Source of the DNA: Microvirga sp. 17 mud 1-3
GTDB lineage: Bacteria; Pseudomonadota; Alphaproteobacteria; Rhizobiales; Beijerinckiaceae
Assembly (NCBI RefSeq): GCF_003151255.1
Contig: NZ_CP029481.1
Location: 3,472,001-3,536,000 of the forward strand
Direction of reading: 5' to 3'
Length of the DNA stretch: 64,000 nucleotides
In this document: positions 63,677 through 64,000 of the stretch, one piece after another
How the letters are laid out: every line of letters starts with the position of its first letter
Position numbering within the stretch: position 1 is the stretch's first letter
Notes under the pieces: generated by a model
The model's input: only the letters and a program-made list of their open reading frames with translations
Told to the model about the DNA's origin: nothing
Databases searched by the model: none
Program-made: the position numbers and the translations under genes

Positions 63677-64000
63677 GCCAAAGCCTCGTCGAGAAGCGCT
63701 GCTTCCGCCTCGGCCAGAATCTCGTCCGCATCGTCGCTATAGACGCGCTCGCGGCCGATCTCCAGCATGACGGACACGCTTAAGGGAGAAACCCGGTCGA
63801 GCGGTTTGTGGATGATTCGCCCCCGGATGCGCGAAAGCATCATGCCGAGGCGCCTCACGTCGAGGAGTCCTGTTGCCGCATCGGCCCGGGCGGCGCGCAG
63901 GAGCACGTGGTCGGGCTCGTGCTTGCGCAGCACGTCGTAGACGAGGTCTGTCGAGATCGTCACCTGACGCTGAGTCTTCTCCTGGCCCGGAAAGCGGCGC
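63673..64000 (-). CDS. ligase-associated DEXH helicase, C-terminal part (cut by window edge)
   Basis: The frame is open to the right edge. The visible 108 codons end with an Lhr-type C-terminus: RRFPGQEKTQRQV, then VYDVLRKHEPDHVLLRAARADA and RLGMMLSRIRGRIIHK. The helicase motifs themselves lie outside the window. It overlaps pdeM by four bases and belongs to the same repair operon, so the full protein would be an ATP-dependent 3'-5' DNA helicase of about 800 residues, judging from the family. Confidence 0.88.
   Translation of the reverse strand, partial: RRFPGQEKTQRQVTISTDLVYDVLRKHEPDHVLLRAARADAATGLLDVRRLGMMLSRIRGRIIHKPLDRVSPLSVSVMLEIGRERVYSDDADEILAEAEAALLDEALA

Overview
The window is GC-rich, densely packed chromosomal DNA from an alphaproteobacterium. 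The best guess is the Hyphomicrobiales, near Microvirga or Methylobacterium. This rests on the ligase-associated PdeM/Lhr pair, a PodJ-like polarity protein, a TIGR02186/TSUP pair, an FnrN-type regulator and the general codon use; it is an inference from gene content, not a phylogeny. I support 52 protein genes and one very doubtful peptide. I see no rRNA, tRNA, CRISPR array, insertion sequence or prophage. The two ends are open: the first 381 bases hold no gene I can recognise, and the right end cuts an Lhr-type helicase.

Layout. 0.4-5.6 kb: small envelope proteins, a DadA/PuuB-type oxidoreductase, a membrane nucleotidyl cyclase and free-methionine-sulfoxide reductase. 5.7-8 kb: an Fe-S type Fnr regulator and hemN, with a perfect FNR box between them. 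8-21 kb: envelope functions, namely PBP1C with a thioester alpha-2-macroglobulin, a ClC channel, an LprI-like protein, a peptidoglycan-binding pseudo-protease and an ABC exporter. 21.4-24.2 kb: a four-gene operon (zinc dehydrogenase, membrane protein, DUF488, MOSC). 24.3-30.4 kb: Nudix, an IMPase-family phosphatase and a three-gene ABC importer that resembles AfuABC. 30.4-33.2 kb: a potassium channel with a zinc-ribbon tail, a HAD phosphatase, and a divergent HxlR/FMN-reductase pair.

33.2-40.7 kb is the most coherent metabolic unit. An RpiR regulator faces a five-gene operon of N-formylglutamate-amidohydrolase-like hydrolase, ethanolamine-type permease, glutamine-synthetase-like ligase, aldehyde dehydrogenase and iron alcohol dehydrogenase. 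Read in order it would import an amino alcohol, cap it with glutamate, oxidise alcohol to aldehyde to acid, and cleave the product. I propose a B12-independent, gamma-glutamylated ethanolamine (or similar amino alcohol) route.

40.7-51 kb holds an AbrB-family membrane protein, an aminotransferase, MscL, VOC and DoxX proteins with a divergent LysR, a transporter-fused hybrid histidine kinase, and three small enzymes. 51.1-58 kb is a beta-oxidation block (multifunctional FadB/J-type protein, thiolase, acyl-CoA dehydrogenase) with cruciform-forming repeats on both sides of the thiolase gene, a palindromic candidate operator, a 927-base gene-free stretch and a MerR regulator. 58.3-64 kb holds the PodJ-like protein, the TSUP/TIGR02186 pair and the PdeM/Lhr repair pair.
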